A stretch of DNA of 38,709 bases from Oscillospiraceae bacterium (lineage in GTDB: Bacteria > Bacillota > Clostridia > Oscillospirales > Ruminococcaceae): the NCBI GenBank assembly GCA_009777835.1, contig WRKZ01000012.1, positions 1 through 38,709 on the forward strand, given 5' to 3'. Under the pieces are notes generated by a model that was not told the DNA's origin, made no database searches, and saw nothing but the letters and a program-made list of their open reading frames with translations. The translations under genes and the position numbers were made by a program. Below, one piece after another: positions 15,099 to 23,643 of this stretch (positions are counted from its first letter, which is position 1; the number at the start of each line of letters is the position of its first letter).

Positions 15099-16459
15099 TC
15101 CTTGCTGCGGGAGACGGCAAAAGAATGAAATCGAAAAAGCCGAAAGTGCTTATGGAGGTGGCGTTTCAGCCGATGTTATCATGGGTACTCGATTCGGTAA
15201 AACAAGCGGGAATCGAGAAAATCGCGGTAATAATCGGAAATAATGCCGAATTACTCGAAAAAGAGTTGGGAAGTCACCCTGATTGTAAAACTTTCCCTCA
15301 GGCCGAACGCAAAGGAACAGGTCACGCTGTTCTTCAGGCGGCGGCATTTCTGGAAGAAAATAAAGACGGTGATGTTCTTGTGCTTTGCGGGGATGCACCT
15401 TTCATGGATTCGACCACGGTGAATGAAGCGTATAAACTCCACAAAGAGAAAAATCATGCAGTTACCGTGATAACGGCAGAGGTCGAAAACCCATTCGGTT
15501 ACGGAAGGATTGTTCGCGAAAAAGACGGCGGTCTTCTCGGCATAGTCGAACAGAAAGATTGTAGCGAAGAACAGCGTTCAATTAGAGAAATCAATTCCGG
15601 CGGATATTGGTTCAACACCGCGAACTTGCTCGAAGCACTACCCCTTCTCACCGACGAAAACGCTAACCGAGAGTATTACCTCACCCGGACGGTTGAGCTT
15701 ATTCGTAATAACGGCAGATTTGCCGGGGCGTATAAGTCCGATAACGGCAGAATCGTCCTCGGTGCGAACGACCGTCGCGGACTGCGGGAACTTAATCGAA
15801 TTGCTACGGAAATGTTGAACGATGAAATTTCAGACGGCGGTGTGGATATAATCGGGGAGGTTTTCATACAAAAAGGTGTGAAAATCGGGCAGGATACTGT
15901 TATTTTGCCGAACACAATCATAAAAGGGGATACGGTTATAGGTGAAGGCTGTGTAATCGGTCCGAATTCTTTTATAGAGGATTGTAAAATCGGTAATGAA
16001 GTAACCCTCAACAACGTGCAGGCGTTTGAGTCCTGCGTGGAAGACGGCGCAAAGGTCGGCCCGTTCGTTCAGTTACGTCCGAACACAACCCTCAAAAAAG
16101 GAGTGAAAATCGGGGATTTTGTCGAGGTAAAGAATTCGGTCATAGGCGAAAAGACTTCAATTGCACACTTGACTTACATCGGCGATTCCGATGTGGGTGC
16201 AGGGGTGAACTTCGGTTGCGGATGTGTTACCGCAAATTATGACGGAATCGCGAAACATCGTACGGTAATCGGCGATAATGCGTTCATCGGGTGTAACACG
16301 AATCTAATTGCACCGGTAACGGTCGGCGAAAACGCAACCACTGCCGCAGGTACTACCGTCACGAAAAATGTTCCCGCTAACAGTTTAGCAATCGAGCGGG
16401 GACAAATGAACGTCAAAGAAAATTGGGAGAAAAATTTCTTAAGAAAAAAGAAGAAGTAA
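15071..16459 (+). CDS. glmU: Bifunctional GlcNAc-1-P uridyltransferase / GlcN-1-P acetyltransferase
   Basis: 462 residues making UDP-GlcNAc, the precursor of peptidoglycan. The N-terminal pyrophosphorylase has the signature LAAGDGKRMKSKKPK and GTGHAV. From about residue 255 a left-handed beta-helix of hexapeptide repeats (IGEGCVIGPNSFIED and on) forms the acetyltransferase, ending in the conserved NFGCG...NYDG...FIGCN active-site strand. The start lies inside the 3' end of the methyltransferase gene with AAAGGTGG as SD. It is followed by prs, as in Bacillus. Confidence 0.96.
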   Translation: MSESKKSAIILAAGDGKRMKSKKPKVLMEVAFQPMLSWVLDSVKQAGIEKIAVIIGNNAELLEKELGSHPDCKTFPQAERKGTGHAVLQAAAFLEENKDGDVLVLCGDAPFMDSTTVNEAYKLHKEKNHAVTVITAEVENPFGYGRIVREKDGGLLGIVEQKDCSEEQRSIREINSGGYWFNTANLLEALPLLTDENANREYYLTRTVELIRNNGRFAGAYKSDNGRIVLGANDRRGLRELNRIATEMLNDEISDGGVDIIGEVFIQKGVKIGQDTVILPNTIIKGDTVIGEGCVIGPNSFIEDCKIGNEVTLNNVQAFESCVEDGAKVGPFVQLRPNTTLKKGVKIGDFVEVKNSVIGEKTSIAHLTYIGDSDVGAGVNFGCGCVTANYDGIAKHRTVIGDNAFIGCNTNLIAPVTVGENATTAAGTTVTKNVPANSLAIERGQMNVKENWEKNFLRKKKK

Positions 16460-16496
16460 AAAATTGCCAAAGAGCGGGCTTTGTCCGATTTTACAA

Positions 16497-16516
16497 GACT
16501 TTCGTTGCGGCGCAAT
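16497..16516 (+). repeat. 20-bp dispersed motif, solo copy before prs
   Basis: GACTTTCGTTGCGGCGCAAT lies in the 99-nt gap between glmU and prs. GTTGC and GCAAT can pair around a 3-nt loop. It is related to the copies at 28141, 28550, 29804 and 32183. The gap also carries ATATTTACGGAGTTAAA, which recurs with few changes before the first CPBP gene (about 17540-17558). Confidence 0.8.
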
Positions 16517-16558
16517 ATTTACGGAGTTAAAAAACTGAAAGGGCGACGTGGAATTATA

Positions 16559-17518
16559 ATGAGTATACATGGCAAGGATATTAAAATCTTTACCGCAAAT
16601 TCGAACCCTGCACTTGCGAGAAAAATCGCCGATGAATTGGGATTGCCCATGGGTGAATCGGAGGTCGCACAGTATTCGGACGGTGAAATTTCGGTTAGCA
16701 TAAAGGAAAGCGTTCGCGGGTCGGGGGTGTTTATCGTGCAATCGACTTCTGACCCCGTCAATGATAATCTGATGGAACTGCTCATCATGATTGACGCGTT
16801 CAAGAGGGCAAGCGCACGAGAAATCACGGCGGTGATTCCGTACTACGGTTATGCGCGCCAGGACAGGAAAGCCAGGGCGCGTGACCCCATTTCCGCAAGA
16901 TTAGTTGCCGATTTAATCAAGACGGCAGGTGCGGACAGGGTAATGACGATGGATTTACATTCGCCGCAAATCCAGGGTTTTTTCGATATTCCGGTGGATA
17001 ATCTGCCGGGGACGTATTTGTTGGCTTCTTATTACAAAGAAGAAATGCAAAACCGTGAGAATCTGATTTGTGTTTCGCCGGATGTGGGTTCGGTAGCGCG
17101 GGCGCGGAAAATGTCCAAGAAAATCGATACGGGATTGGCTATAGTCGATAAGCGCAGACAGAAGGCGAATTCAAGCGAAGTTATGAATATAATCGGTGAT
17201 GTCAACGGCAAAGACGTAATCATCGTTGACGATATGGTCGATACCGCAGGGACACTCTGCAATGCGGCACGTGCGTTGGTGGAAATCGGCGGGGCGAAGA
17301 CTATTTATGCCTGTGCGACCCACGGCGTTCTGTCGGGGCCGGCGATTGAACGTATCCGGAACTCCCCCATTAAAGAACTTGTCTTACTTAACACGATTGA
17401 CATTCCCAAAGAAAAGCAAATCCCGCAAATCAAGATTTTAGATACGTCGGAGTGGTTCGCAGAGAGTATTCGACGGGTATATAATGACAAACCGATAACC
17501 CCCATGTTTAACGAGTAA
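16559..17518 (+). CDS. prs: Ribose-phosphate pyrophosphokinase (PRPP synthase)
   Basis: 319 residues, class I PRPP synthase that makes PRPP from ribose-5-phosphate and ATP for nucleotide, His, Trp and NAD synthesis. Seen are the catalytic flexible loop region YARQDRKAR, the metal-binding TMDLHSPQIQGFF, and the PRPP loop VIIVDDMVDTAGTL. ATG 16559 matches the family start (MSIHGKDIKIFTANSN). It follows glmU in the operon after a 99-nt gap. Confidence 0.96.
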   Translation: MSIHGKDIKIFTANSNPALARKIADELGLPMGESEVAQYSDGEISVSIKESVRGSGVFIVQSTSDPVNDNLMELLIMIDAFKRASAREITAVIPYYGYARQDRKARARDPISARLVADLIKTAGADRVMTMDLHSPQIQGFFDIPVDNLPGTYLLASYYKEEMQNRENLICVSPDVGSVARARKMSKKIDTGLAIVDKRRQKANSSEVMNIIGDVNGKDVIIVDDMVDTAGTLCNAARALVEIGGAKTIYACATHGVLSGPAIERIRNSPIKELVLLNTIDIPKEKQIPQIKILDTSEWFAESIRRVYNDKPITPMFNE

Positions 17519-17574
17519 ATGAGGAAATTCGGTCTACCGATATTTCCGGAGTTAATAAAAGTATAGGAGTTGGT

Positions 17575-18615
17575 ATGGTAAAATCCGAGAAAACCGCCGA
17601 GTTTAAAGCTGTTTGCGCTAAAGTGGCATTGATAATGGTGTTCTTTTTCGCAGGTGCGATTGTCTGTTTGCTGATTGTAAGTTATGTTCACGTGAATTTC
17701 GCCGAACAACTCGGTGTTACCGGGAGTTATATGTCACGATTGATTTTATCGGCGGTGTTTTTACAGGCAATCCCGAGTATAACAGCGGTGAGTGTTTTCA
17801 AGTTCCGTTCGGATAGTCTTTACAAGAAACCACCCCGATTAGCTAAAGCGTTAGGGAATTTCCCCGCTATGTACGGACTGGGGCAAATACCGAATCTGCT
17901 GTTTTTTTTGGTTATATGGATTATTATGAGTTTTCAGTCGAAACAAGAAGATATGGCAAGGGCTTTCGGGGGAATGGAGAGTGTTTTTCCGCCTAATATA
18001 ATCTGTGCGATTGCACTGTTTATTTATGCGGTGTTTATAGCTGCTTTTTTCGAGGAATTTTTGTGCAGGGGGGTTATTCTTCATGTTTTGAAACCTTACG
18101 GAAACGGGTTCGCCGTAATCATAAGCGGATTGCTCTTCGGACTTATGCACGGAAACGTTCACCAGTTTATATATGCGTTCGTGTTGGGGATTGTGTTGGG
18201 TTACATCACAATTCAGACCGGTTCGATTCTTGCATCGACGATTCTGCACGCTATGTTTAATTCTATCGGCGGAATTATGTTGTTGCTTATGTCAACACGT
18301 TCGGTTCAAGACTATATGTTCGGCGGCGGTGAAGAGGGTGAAGTGTTGGTGCGTAATTCGGGGGTGATGGCGGCATACGGAATGTTCTACGTTATGTTTT
18401 TTATATTGGTTATATCGGGGATTGCCCTGGCAATCAAGAGACTCTTCCGATTAAAACGGTACAAATTCGAAAACGACTTCACCGAGATAACGACTAAACA
18501 AAAATTCGTGACTTTTTTCGTGAGTGTTCCTGCGGTGATTATGCTGATTTTGGTAATCGACAGGTTTGCAGGGGGATTCATCGCTTCAAAAATATTTCAA
18601 TTATTGAAATTATGA
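17575..18615 (+). CDS. CPBP-family intramembrane metalloprotease (first of a tandem pair)
   Basis: 346 residues with about eight hydrophobic segments. The CPBP/ABI motifs are present: EEFLCRG (Glu160-Glu161), LLFGLMHGN and ILHAMFN, supplying the Glu and His residues of the intramembrane active site. Members process prenylated proteins in eukaryotes and serve bacteriocin immunity or signalling in bacteria; the role here is unknown. GGAG precedes ATG 17575. The next gene is a paralogue with the same motifs. Confidence 0.88.
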   Translation: MVKSEKTAEFKAVCAKVALIMVFFFAGAIVCLLIVSYVHVNFAEQLGVTGSYMSRLILSAVFLQAIPSITAVSVFKFRSDSLYKKPPRLAKALGNFPAMYGLGQIPNLLFFLVIWIIMSFQSKQEDMARAFGGMESVFPPNIICAIALFIYAVFIAAFFEEFLCRGVILHVLKPYGNGFAVIISGLLFGLMHGNVHQFIYAFVLGIVLGYITIQTGSILASTILHAMFNSIGGIMLLLMSTRSVQDYMFGGGEEGEVLVRNSGVMAAYGMFYVMFFILVISGIALAIKRLFRLKRYKFENDFTEITTKQKFVTFFVSVPAVIMLILVIDRFAGGFIASKIFQLLKL

Positions 18616-18635
18616 AAGGCTTGGCGTGAAAGAAT

Positions 18636-19745
18636 ATGATAGACAGATTCAACGACTATATTAATGAGCCGGCTATGCACCGGTTTGAATCCTTGCAGGA
18701 ACAAGAAATCAAAGCTGAACAAAAAAAGAACGAAACGCAGGACTTCAAAAAGTTTTTGAAGATTCTCGCGCTTACCGTTGTTTTCATAACCATCGCAGAG
18801 AAGTTTATGAGTCATGCGGTGTGGAGCGTTTTTTTCGGATTAGACTTTACCTTTGCGTTTTCCCACCTTCATGTACCTAACTTCGACTATTTTATCGAGA
18901 CAATCAGCGGGGACGGCGCAAGGGTTCTCACACAGGATTCACTTTATTTTATTCAGTGGGCACTCAACGATATAATTGTGTATCTGCCTTCGCTCATTGT
19001 CATGCCGTTCGCTTTCAGGAAGTACATGAATCGCAGCGGACTCGCCGACGGACAGGCAAACCGATATAACTTTCCCGCGTTTGGGGTACTGACATTGTTC
19101 TTGTCGGCGTATTCTTTGAGTTATGCCGGGGGGAAAGTTACCGCATTTATCGCCGATTTTCTTGATGGGTTGTTCGGAACGGGAGAGTTGGAAAACGTTT
19201 TCGCCGATGTGATGCCGACAAGCGGGAATCAGTGGTTGCTGATGTACTTGTTTGTGGGATTAATCGGGCCTATTGCAGAAGAAGTGATTTTCCGTCATAT
19301 GCTGCTTCGCCCGTTACGGCGATTCGGCGATATGCAGGCGGTGATTATAACGTCACTGCTTTTCGGGGCATTCCACGGGAATCTTTATCAACTGCTTTAT
19401 ACCAGCCTGGCGGGATTCGTCATGGGGGTGGCGGCGGTAAAGGCGAATTCGGTCATGCCCGCGATTTTTATCCATGTACTCAATAACACGTTTGACATAG
19501 CCAAGTCACACTTTTTCGAAATGTCAATATATGGGGAAATTCCTGTTAGTCCGTATATAGTCAGCAATTTATACATGATGGTGGTCTACGGCGGTTTGTT
19601 ACTGTCGATTGTCCTGATGGTTAACCATCATTTCAGTTTAACGAACGACAATCCACACCTTTCTACGGGTGAACGTGCGAGAATGGCGTTCGCTAATCCG
19701 TGGATTTTAGCTATGATGGCGGTATTGATTTATACTATTGTTTAA
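18636..19745 (+). CDS. CPBP-family intramembrane metalloprotease (second of a tandem pair)
   Basis: 369 residues, multi-pass. Motifs: EEVIFRHMLL (Glu215-Glu216), LLFGAFHGN, and FIHVLNNT. The N-terminal 40 residues are charged and cytoplasmic (MIDRFNDYINEPAMHRFE), which the first paralogue lacks. The pair shares the catalytic block closely and diverges elsewhere, as expected of an old duplication. It lies 20 nt after the first and 25 nt before ftsY. Confidence 0.88.
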   Translation: MIDRFNDYINEPAMHRFESLQEQEIKAEQKKNETQDFKKFLKILALTVVFITIAEKFMSHAVWSVFFGLDFTFAFSHLHVPNFDYFIETISGDGARVLTQDSLYFIQWALNDIIVYLPSLIVMPFAFRKYMNRSGLADGQANRYNFPAFGVLTLFLSAYSLSYAGGKVTAFIADFLDGLFGTGELENVFADVMPTSGNQWLLMYLFVGLIGPIAEEVIFRHMLLRPLRRFGDMQAVIITSLLFGAFHGNLYQLLYTSLAGFVMGVAAVKANSVMPAIFIHVLNNTFDIAKSHFFEMSIYGEIPVSPYIVSNLYMMVVYGGLLLSIVLMVNHHFSLTNDNPHLSTGERARMAFANPWILAMMAVLIYTIV

Positions 19746-19770
19746 AAATCGGGAAGGAAAACTTTAATCT

Positions 19771-20700
19771 ATGGGGCTTTTTTCTAAATTAAAAGAGGGT
19801 TTGAAGAAAACCAAGGATTCACTGGCGGGAGGGGTAAGCAGGGTCGTTAATTCGTTTACGAAGATTGATGAGGACTTTTTTGAGCAACTTGAAGAAACGC
19901 TGATTCTCGCCGATATAGGTGCGCAGACCGCCGATGAAGTCTGCGATAAGTTGCGCGCCGAAATCAAGAGAACCGGGGCGAAAGACACGTCGGTCATCAC
20001 CGGAATGTTGAAAGAAATCATCGCCGAAATTTTGACCGGAGGGAATGAGCTTGATTTGTCTTCAAGACCTTCGGTGATTATGGTAATCGGGGTGAACGGC
20101 GCAGGAAAAACGACAACAATCGGGAAGTTGGCGGCAAATCTCAAATCAGAGGGGAAACGTGTACTGATTGCGGCGGCGGATACCTTCCGTGCGGCGGCAA
20201 TCGAACAACTCTGTGAATGGGCGAAACGTTCGGGTACGGAGGTGATTCGTCACGCCGAAGGTTCCGACCCTGCAGCGGTGGTGTATGATGCCTGCAATGC
20301 CGCGAAAGCAAGGGGCGCGGACATGCTTATAATCGATACGGCGGGGCGGCTTCATAACAAGAAGCATCTCATGGAAGAATTGCGTAAGATTGCACGTTCG
20401 GTGACTTCGCAATTGCCGGATTCGGTGCTTGAAACCCTCCTCGTCTTAGATGCTACTACCGGACAGAATGCCGTTAATCAAGCGAGATTGTTTAATGAAG
20501 TTACCGCTTTAAGCGGAATCGCCCTAACCAAACTTGACGGGACAGCGAAAGGCGGGATTATCATTGCAATTAAGAACGAACTCGGGATTCCCGTAAAACT
20601 GGTGGGGGTGGGCGAAAAAATCGATGACCTTCAGCCGTTTGTTCCGCAGGATTACGTGAATGTTTTATTCGAGAACAGCGAAAGCGAGGAACAAACGTGA
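19771..20700 (+). CDS. ftsY: Signal recognition particle receptor FtsY
   Basis: 309 residues comprising a short N domain and the SRP GTPase (NG) domain; the acidic A domain of enterobacterial FtsY is absent, as usual in Firmicutes. G1 GVNGAGKTTTIGKL, the insertion-box segment DTFRAAAIEQL, G3 DTAGR and G4 TKLDGTAKGG are intact. It docks the ribosome-SRP complex on the membrane. The GTG start of the next gene overlaps its stop (GTGA). Confidence 0.96.
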   Translation: MGLFSKLKEGLKKTKDSLAGGVSRVVNSFTKIDEDFFEQLEETLILADIGAQTADEVCDKLRAEIKRTGAKDTSVITGMLKEIIAEILTGGNELDLSSRPSVIMVIGVNGAGKTTTIGKLAANLKSEGKRVLIAAADTFRAAAIEQLCEWAKRSGTEVIRHAEGSDPAAVVYDACNAAKARGADMLIIDTAGRLHNKKHLMEELRKIARSVTSQLPDSVLETLLVLDATTGQNAVNQARLFNEVTALSGIALTKLDGTAKGGIIIAIKNELGIPVKLVGVGEKIDDLQPFVPQDYVNVLFENSESEEQT

Positions 20701-21296
20701 AACTTGTTATAGCATCGGATAATGCGGGAAAAATTCGGGAATTTAAGCAGTTGCTGTCTCCGTCGAATTATGATTATGAAGTGCTCTCTCAGTCGGAGGT
20801 GGGGTTCGATATAAAAGTGGAAGAAACAGGAAAAACCTTCGAAGAAAATGCTGTTATTAAGGCGACGGCATTGTTTACGTTCTTAAAAACGAGGGGGGAG
20901 AGCGATTTCATCGTGATTGCGGATGATTCCGGGTTGGAGGTCGATAAACTCGGCGGTGAACCCGGTGTGTATTCGGCACGATATGCCCCGGAAGGTCAGC
21001 GAAAGCAGACTATTTTAACGAAACTGGAGGGGGTCCCCCTTGAAGAACGTACCGCACGTTTTGTGTGCAGTATCTGTTGTATTGATTCCTCCGTGCCGAA
21101 AAACCATATCAAAGTCAGCGGTGAATGTGAAGGATATATCGGGTTTGAGTGCAAGGGTGAAAACGGCTTCGGTTATGACCCGATTTTTATGGTGGGGGAA
21201 GAGTCTTTTGCAGAAATCGATTCCGATAGGAAAAATGAAATCAGTCACAGAGGAATTGCTTTGCGCAAACTGGCGGAAAGGTTGAATCAACGGTGA
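20697..21296 (+). CDS. rdgB: XTP/dITP diphosphatase (non-canonical purine NTP pyrophosphatase)
   Basis: 199 residues of the RdgB/HAM1 family, which removes inosine and xanthosine triphosphates from the nucleotide pool. Motifs: IASDNAGKIREFKQLL, ADDSGLEVDKLGGEPGVYSARYA, and GENGFGYDPIF. Starts with GTG overlapping the ftsY stop and ends overlapping the GTG of the nadD fusion, so the three are translationally coupled. Confidence 0.95.
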   Translation: MKLVIASDNAGKIREFKQLLSPSNYDYEVLSQSEVGFDIKVEETGKTFEENAVIKATALFTFLKTRGESDFIVIADDSGLEVDKLGGEPGVYSARYAPEGQRKQTILTKLEGVPLEERTARFVCSICCIDSSVPKNHIKVSGECEGYIGFECKGENGFGYDPIFMVGEESFAEIDSDRKNEISHRGIALRKLAERLNQR

Positions 21297-22300
21297 AAAC
21301 AATAATATTCGGCGGCGCGTTTGACCCGCCGCATTTAGGTCACATAAACTTGGTGAAGTCGCTTCGGCAAAGATTAAAATCCGAACGTTTTATAATCATT
21401 CCTACGGGAAATGCCCCACATAAATCAAGCGAGACACCGTTCGAGACACGATTCAAACTTGCACAGGCGGCATTCCCGGATTGTGAAGTCAGCGACATCG
21501 AAGGAAAAGAAAGCAACGAACGTTCGCAAAAAAGCTATACCGTGAACACAATCGCTAAACTAAAGCAACTCTACCCTGAAAGTAGCTTTGTGTTGGCAAT
21601 CGGCTCGGATATGCTGTTAAGTTTCACAGACTGGAAAGACTATGAACAAATCCTCGCCGAGTGTGAAGTTGTAGCGTTATCACGGGATTCTTCCCTTGAA
21701 AAACACCGAGAGTATAGCAAAGCTGCCGAACGTCTCGGCATAAAACTGATTGACATTCCCGTTACCGAAATGTCATCACGGCAAATTCGGGCTTTATTAA
21801 GTCGAAAAAGATACACCCATAGTATAAATACCGCTATAATTTGCGGAGAGTTATCGAAAATTGCGGGATTTAATCATGAAATGTCGGAGAAAGCGTATAT
21901 AGCAGGATTGTTCCATGACATCGCAAAGGAACTCCCCGACGAAAAGTTGCAGAAGCTCATTTCCGACGGGGATTTTCAGCTTTATGAAAAGGAAGTCGCA
22001 ATTGTAAAGTTGTGGCATTCTCCGGCGGGGGCGGTATATGTTCGCAAGGAGTTCGGCATTACCGACCCGGAGATTTTGAGCGCGATTAGGTTTCACACGG
22101 TCGGCAGGGATAAAGCCGAGGATATGAGTACGCTCGAAAAAATTGTTTATGTCGCTGATAAGATTTCTTATGAGCGGGATTATGAGGGGCTGGTTCAAAT
22201 CCGAGAGCTTGCGTTTTCGGATATTGACTCAGCTTATAAAGAAACAAAAAAACGTATAGAAAAAACTATAAAGGAAAAGGGGGATAAAAAGCATGACTGA
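21293..22300 (+). CDS. nadD: NadD-YqeK fusion: nicotinate mononucleotide adenylyltransferase plus HD phosphohydrolase
   Basis: 335 residues joining two usually separate genes. Residues 1-170 are NadD (GGAFDPPHLGHINL; SSRQIRALL at the end of the domain), which makes deamido-NAD. Residues 175-335 are a YqeK-like HD domain (HSINTA, AGLFHDIAKELPDE, HSPAGA, AIRFHTVG) whose homologues hydrolyse Ap4A symmetrically. In Bacillus the order is nadD, yqeK, rsfS as separate genes; here the stop between the first two is lost and the same gene order continues with rsfS. Fusions of this kind are known in Clostridia and some other groups. Confidence 0.94.
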   Translation: MKTIIFGGAFDPPHLGHINLVKSLRQRLKSERFIIIPTGNAPHKSSETPFETRFKLAQAAFPDCEVSDIEGKESNERSQKSYTVNTIAKLKQLYPESSFVLAIGSDMLLSFTDWKDYEQILAECEVVALSRDSSLEKHREYSKAAERLGIKLIDIPVTEMSSRQIRALLSRKRYTHSINTAIICGELSKIAGFNHEMSEKAYIAGLFHDIAKELPDEKLQKLISDGDFQLYEKEVAIVKLWHSPAGAVYVRKEFGITDPEILSAIRFHTVGRDKAEDMSTLEKIVYVADKISYERDYEGLVQIRELAFSDIDSAYKETKKRIEKTIKEKGDKKHD

Positions 22301-22661
22301 TTTGGAAATGCTGAAAATCGCTGTAAAAGCACTCGACGAGAAAAAGGGACTGGATTTGAAAGTCATAAAGGTTGAAAACGTTTCCGCGCTTGCGAACTAT
22401 TTTGTTCTGGTGACGGGGACAAGCTCCACGCAGGTTAAGACGCTCGCGGATGAAGTTGAGCACAAACTCAAACATGCGGGGGTCGAACCCGGCAGAACCG
22501 AGGGTTATCACGGTGCGAATTGGATTATTCTCGATTATATCGACGTAGTGATACACATATTCTACACCGAAACGCGGGAATTTTACGATTTAGAGCGGTT
22601 ATGGCAGGACGGCGAAGAAGTCGATACAGCCGCTATTCTTGGTTCTCAAGATACTGTATGA
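22293..22661 (+). CDS. rsfS: Ribosomal silencing factor RsfS
   Basis: 122 residues of the RsfS/Iojap family, which binds L14 and blocks subunit joining when nutrients are scarce. Segments LKVIKVENVSALANYFVLVTG, EGYHGANWIILDYIDVVIHIF and FYDLERLW are characteristic. It overlaps the nadD-yqeK stop by 8 nt and ends the operon. Its last 29 nt overlap the convergent cwlD gene, leaving no room for an ordinary terminator. Confidence 0.95.
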   Translation: MTDLEMLKIAVKALDEKKGLDLKVIKVENVSALANYFVLVTGTSSTQVKTLADEVEHKLKHAGVEPGRTEGYHGANWIILDYIDVVIHIFYTETREFYDLERLWQDGEEVDTAAILGSQDTV

Positions 22662-23349
22662 TTCCTTTGTAAATCGTGAAGGTGACTTTGCGCTGATAAT
22701 CGGGGTCGTTAAGCCTTGCGGATTCTTCTGCGTTGGAGAGGAATCCGCATTCAATTAACACTGCCGGTTGAGTCGTTGACTTAAATAGGTAGAGTTCGTT
22801 ATCGATTATTTTGATTTCGCGCTCATTCCCGACTTGCAGTTCGGCGAAACTGTTTTGCAGGATTTGCGCCATTTTGCTGTTTTCGGGGTTTATTTCGGTG
22901 TAAAACATCTGCGCCCCGGTGAAATCCGGGTTGCTGAACCTGTTTTGATGAATCGATAAGAACAGGCTGCTTTCGGAATGTTCGTCAATTACCGCTTTGC
23001 GGTTTTCCATATCGGAAACCTTTTGGTTGCGGATTCCCGTGACCCCTTCGGTGTGCATGGAACGGTCTTCGCTCCTTGTGAGTATGACGTTGTAGCCTGA
23101 GAATTCGAGCATTTGTTGCAGATTTTTGACAATCGCAAGGTTGATGTTCTTTTCGAGTTCGCCGTTCACACCGACCGCGCCGCCGTCCATCCCCCCATGC
23201 CCCGCATCGAGAATAATCGTCATGCGGGAATCCCCGCCTGTGATACTTGTGGGAATACTTGCGTTATTCGCATTGAACGTCAGCGTAATCACAAGGAAGC
23301 AGACCAGAAACGCAATCGTTAAAGGGAGTTTGTTTTTTCGAATATCCAT
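22633..23349 (-). CDS. cwlD: N-acetylmuramoyl-L-alanine amidase, CwlD-type
   Basis: 238 residues, the length of Bacillus CwlD (237). An N-terminal signal/anchor helix (about 9-27) is followed by an Amidase_3 domain: zinc ligands in LDAGHGGMDGG, the Glu of GELEKNINL, the His in SIHQNRF, and catalytic Glu in VLIECGFL. In spore formers CwlD acts with PdaA to make muramic-delta-lactam in spore cortex. No pdaA is present here, so the sporulation role rests on length and similarity. It converges on rsfS and overlaps it by 29 nt. Confidence 0.88.
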   Translation of the reverse strand: MDIRKNKLPLTIAFLVCFLVITLTFNANNASIPTSITGGDSRMTIILDAGHGGMDGGAVGVNGELEKNINLAIVKNLQQMLEFSGYNVILTRSEDRSMHTEGVTGIRNQKVSDMENRKAVIDEHSESSLFLSIHQNRFSNPDFTGAQMFYTEINPENSKMAQILQNSFAELQVGNEREIKIIDNELYLFKSTTQPAVLIECGFLSNAEESARLNDPDYQRKVTFTIYKGIIQYLENQE

Positions 23350-23431
23350 GTTAAGACCTCTTTATCATTTTTTTTAGATTATATTACCGACTTCGGACAA
23401 ATATGACAAGCAATTCGCTTCGGGAAAAAAT

Positions 23432-23473
23432 AAAACAATCGCCGTCTCTTTTTGAGAGGGAGATTGTTTTTTT
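23432..23473. terminator. Terminator-like hairpin between divergent genes
   Basis: AACAATC (23434-23440) pairs with GATTGTT (23462-23468), with an inner TCTC-GAGA stem, an A-run before and T7 after. An intrinsic terminator between two divergently transcribed genes has no obvious transcript to end, which hints at a small unrecognised RNA. The rest of 23350-23643 shows only the promoter below. Confidence 0.6.
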
Positions 23474-23565
23474 AAACATGCAACCTTTTCCGTCTTTGAA
23501 TTGTTTGTGTTATCGTTTGTGGATTTTCTACAAAAAACCATCACGAATTTTGTGCAAATTGACTA

Positions 23566-23594
23566 TTGATTTACGTTCAATGATGTTGTATAAT
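23566..23594 (+). promoter_or_regulatory. Promoter of the ChW metalloprotease gene
   Basis: TTGATT at 23566-23571, 17 nt, TATAAT at 23589-23594. A competing TTGACT lies 6 nt further upstream at non-optimal distance. Leader about 43 nt. Confidence 0.7.
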
Positions 23595-23643
23595 ACTATT
23601 ATAATAAATCATAAGCCGAACAAGAAAGGGACAGGTGGAAATC

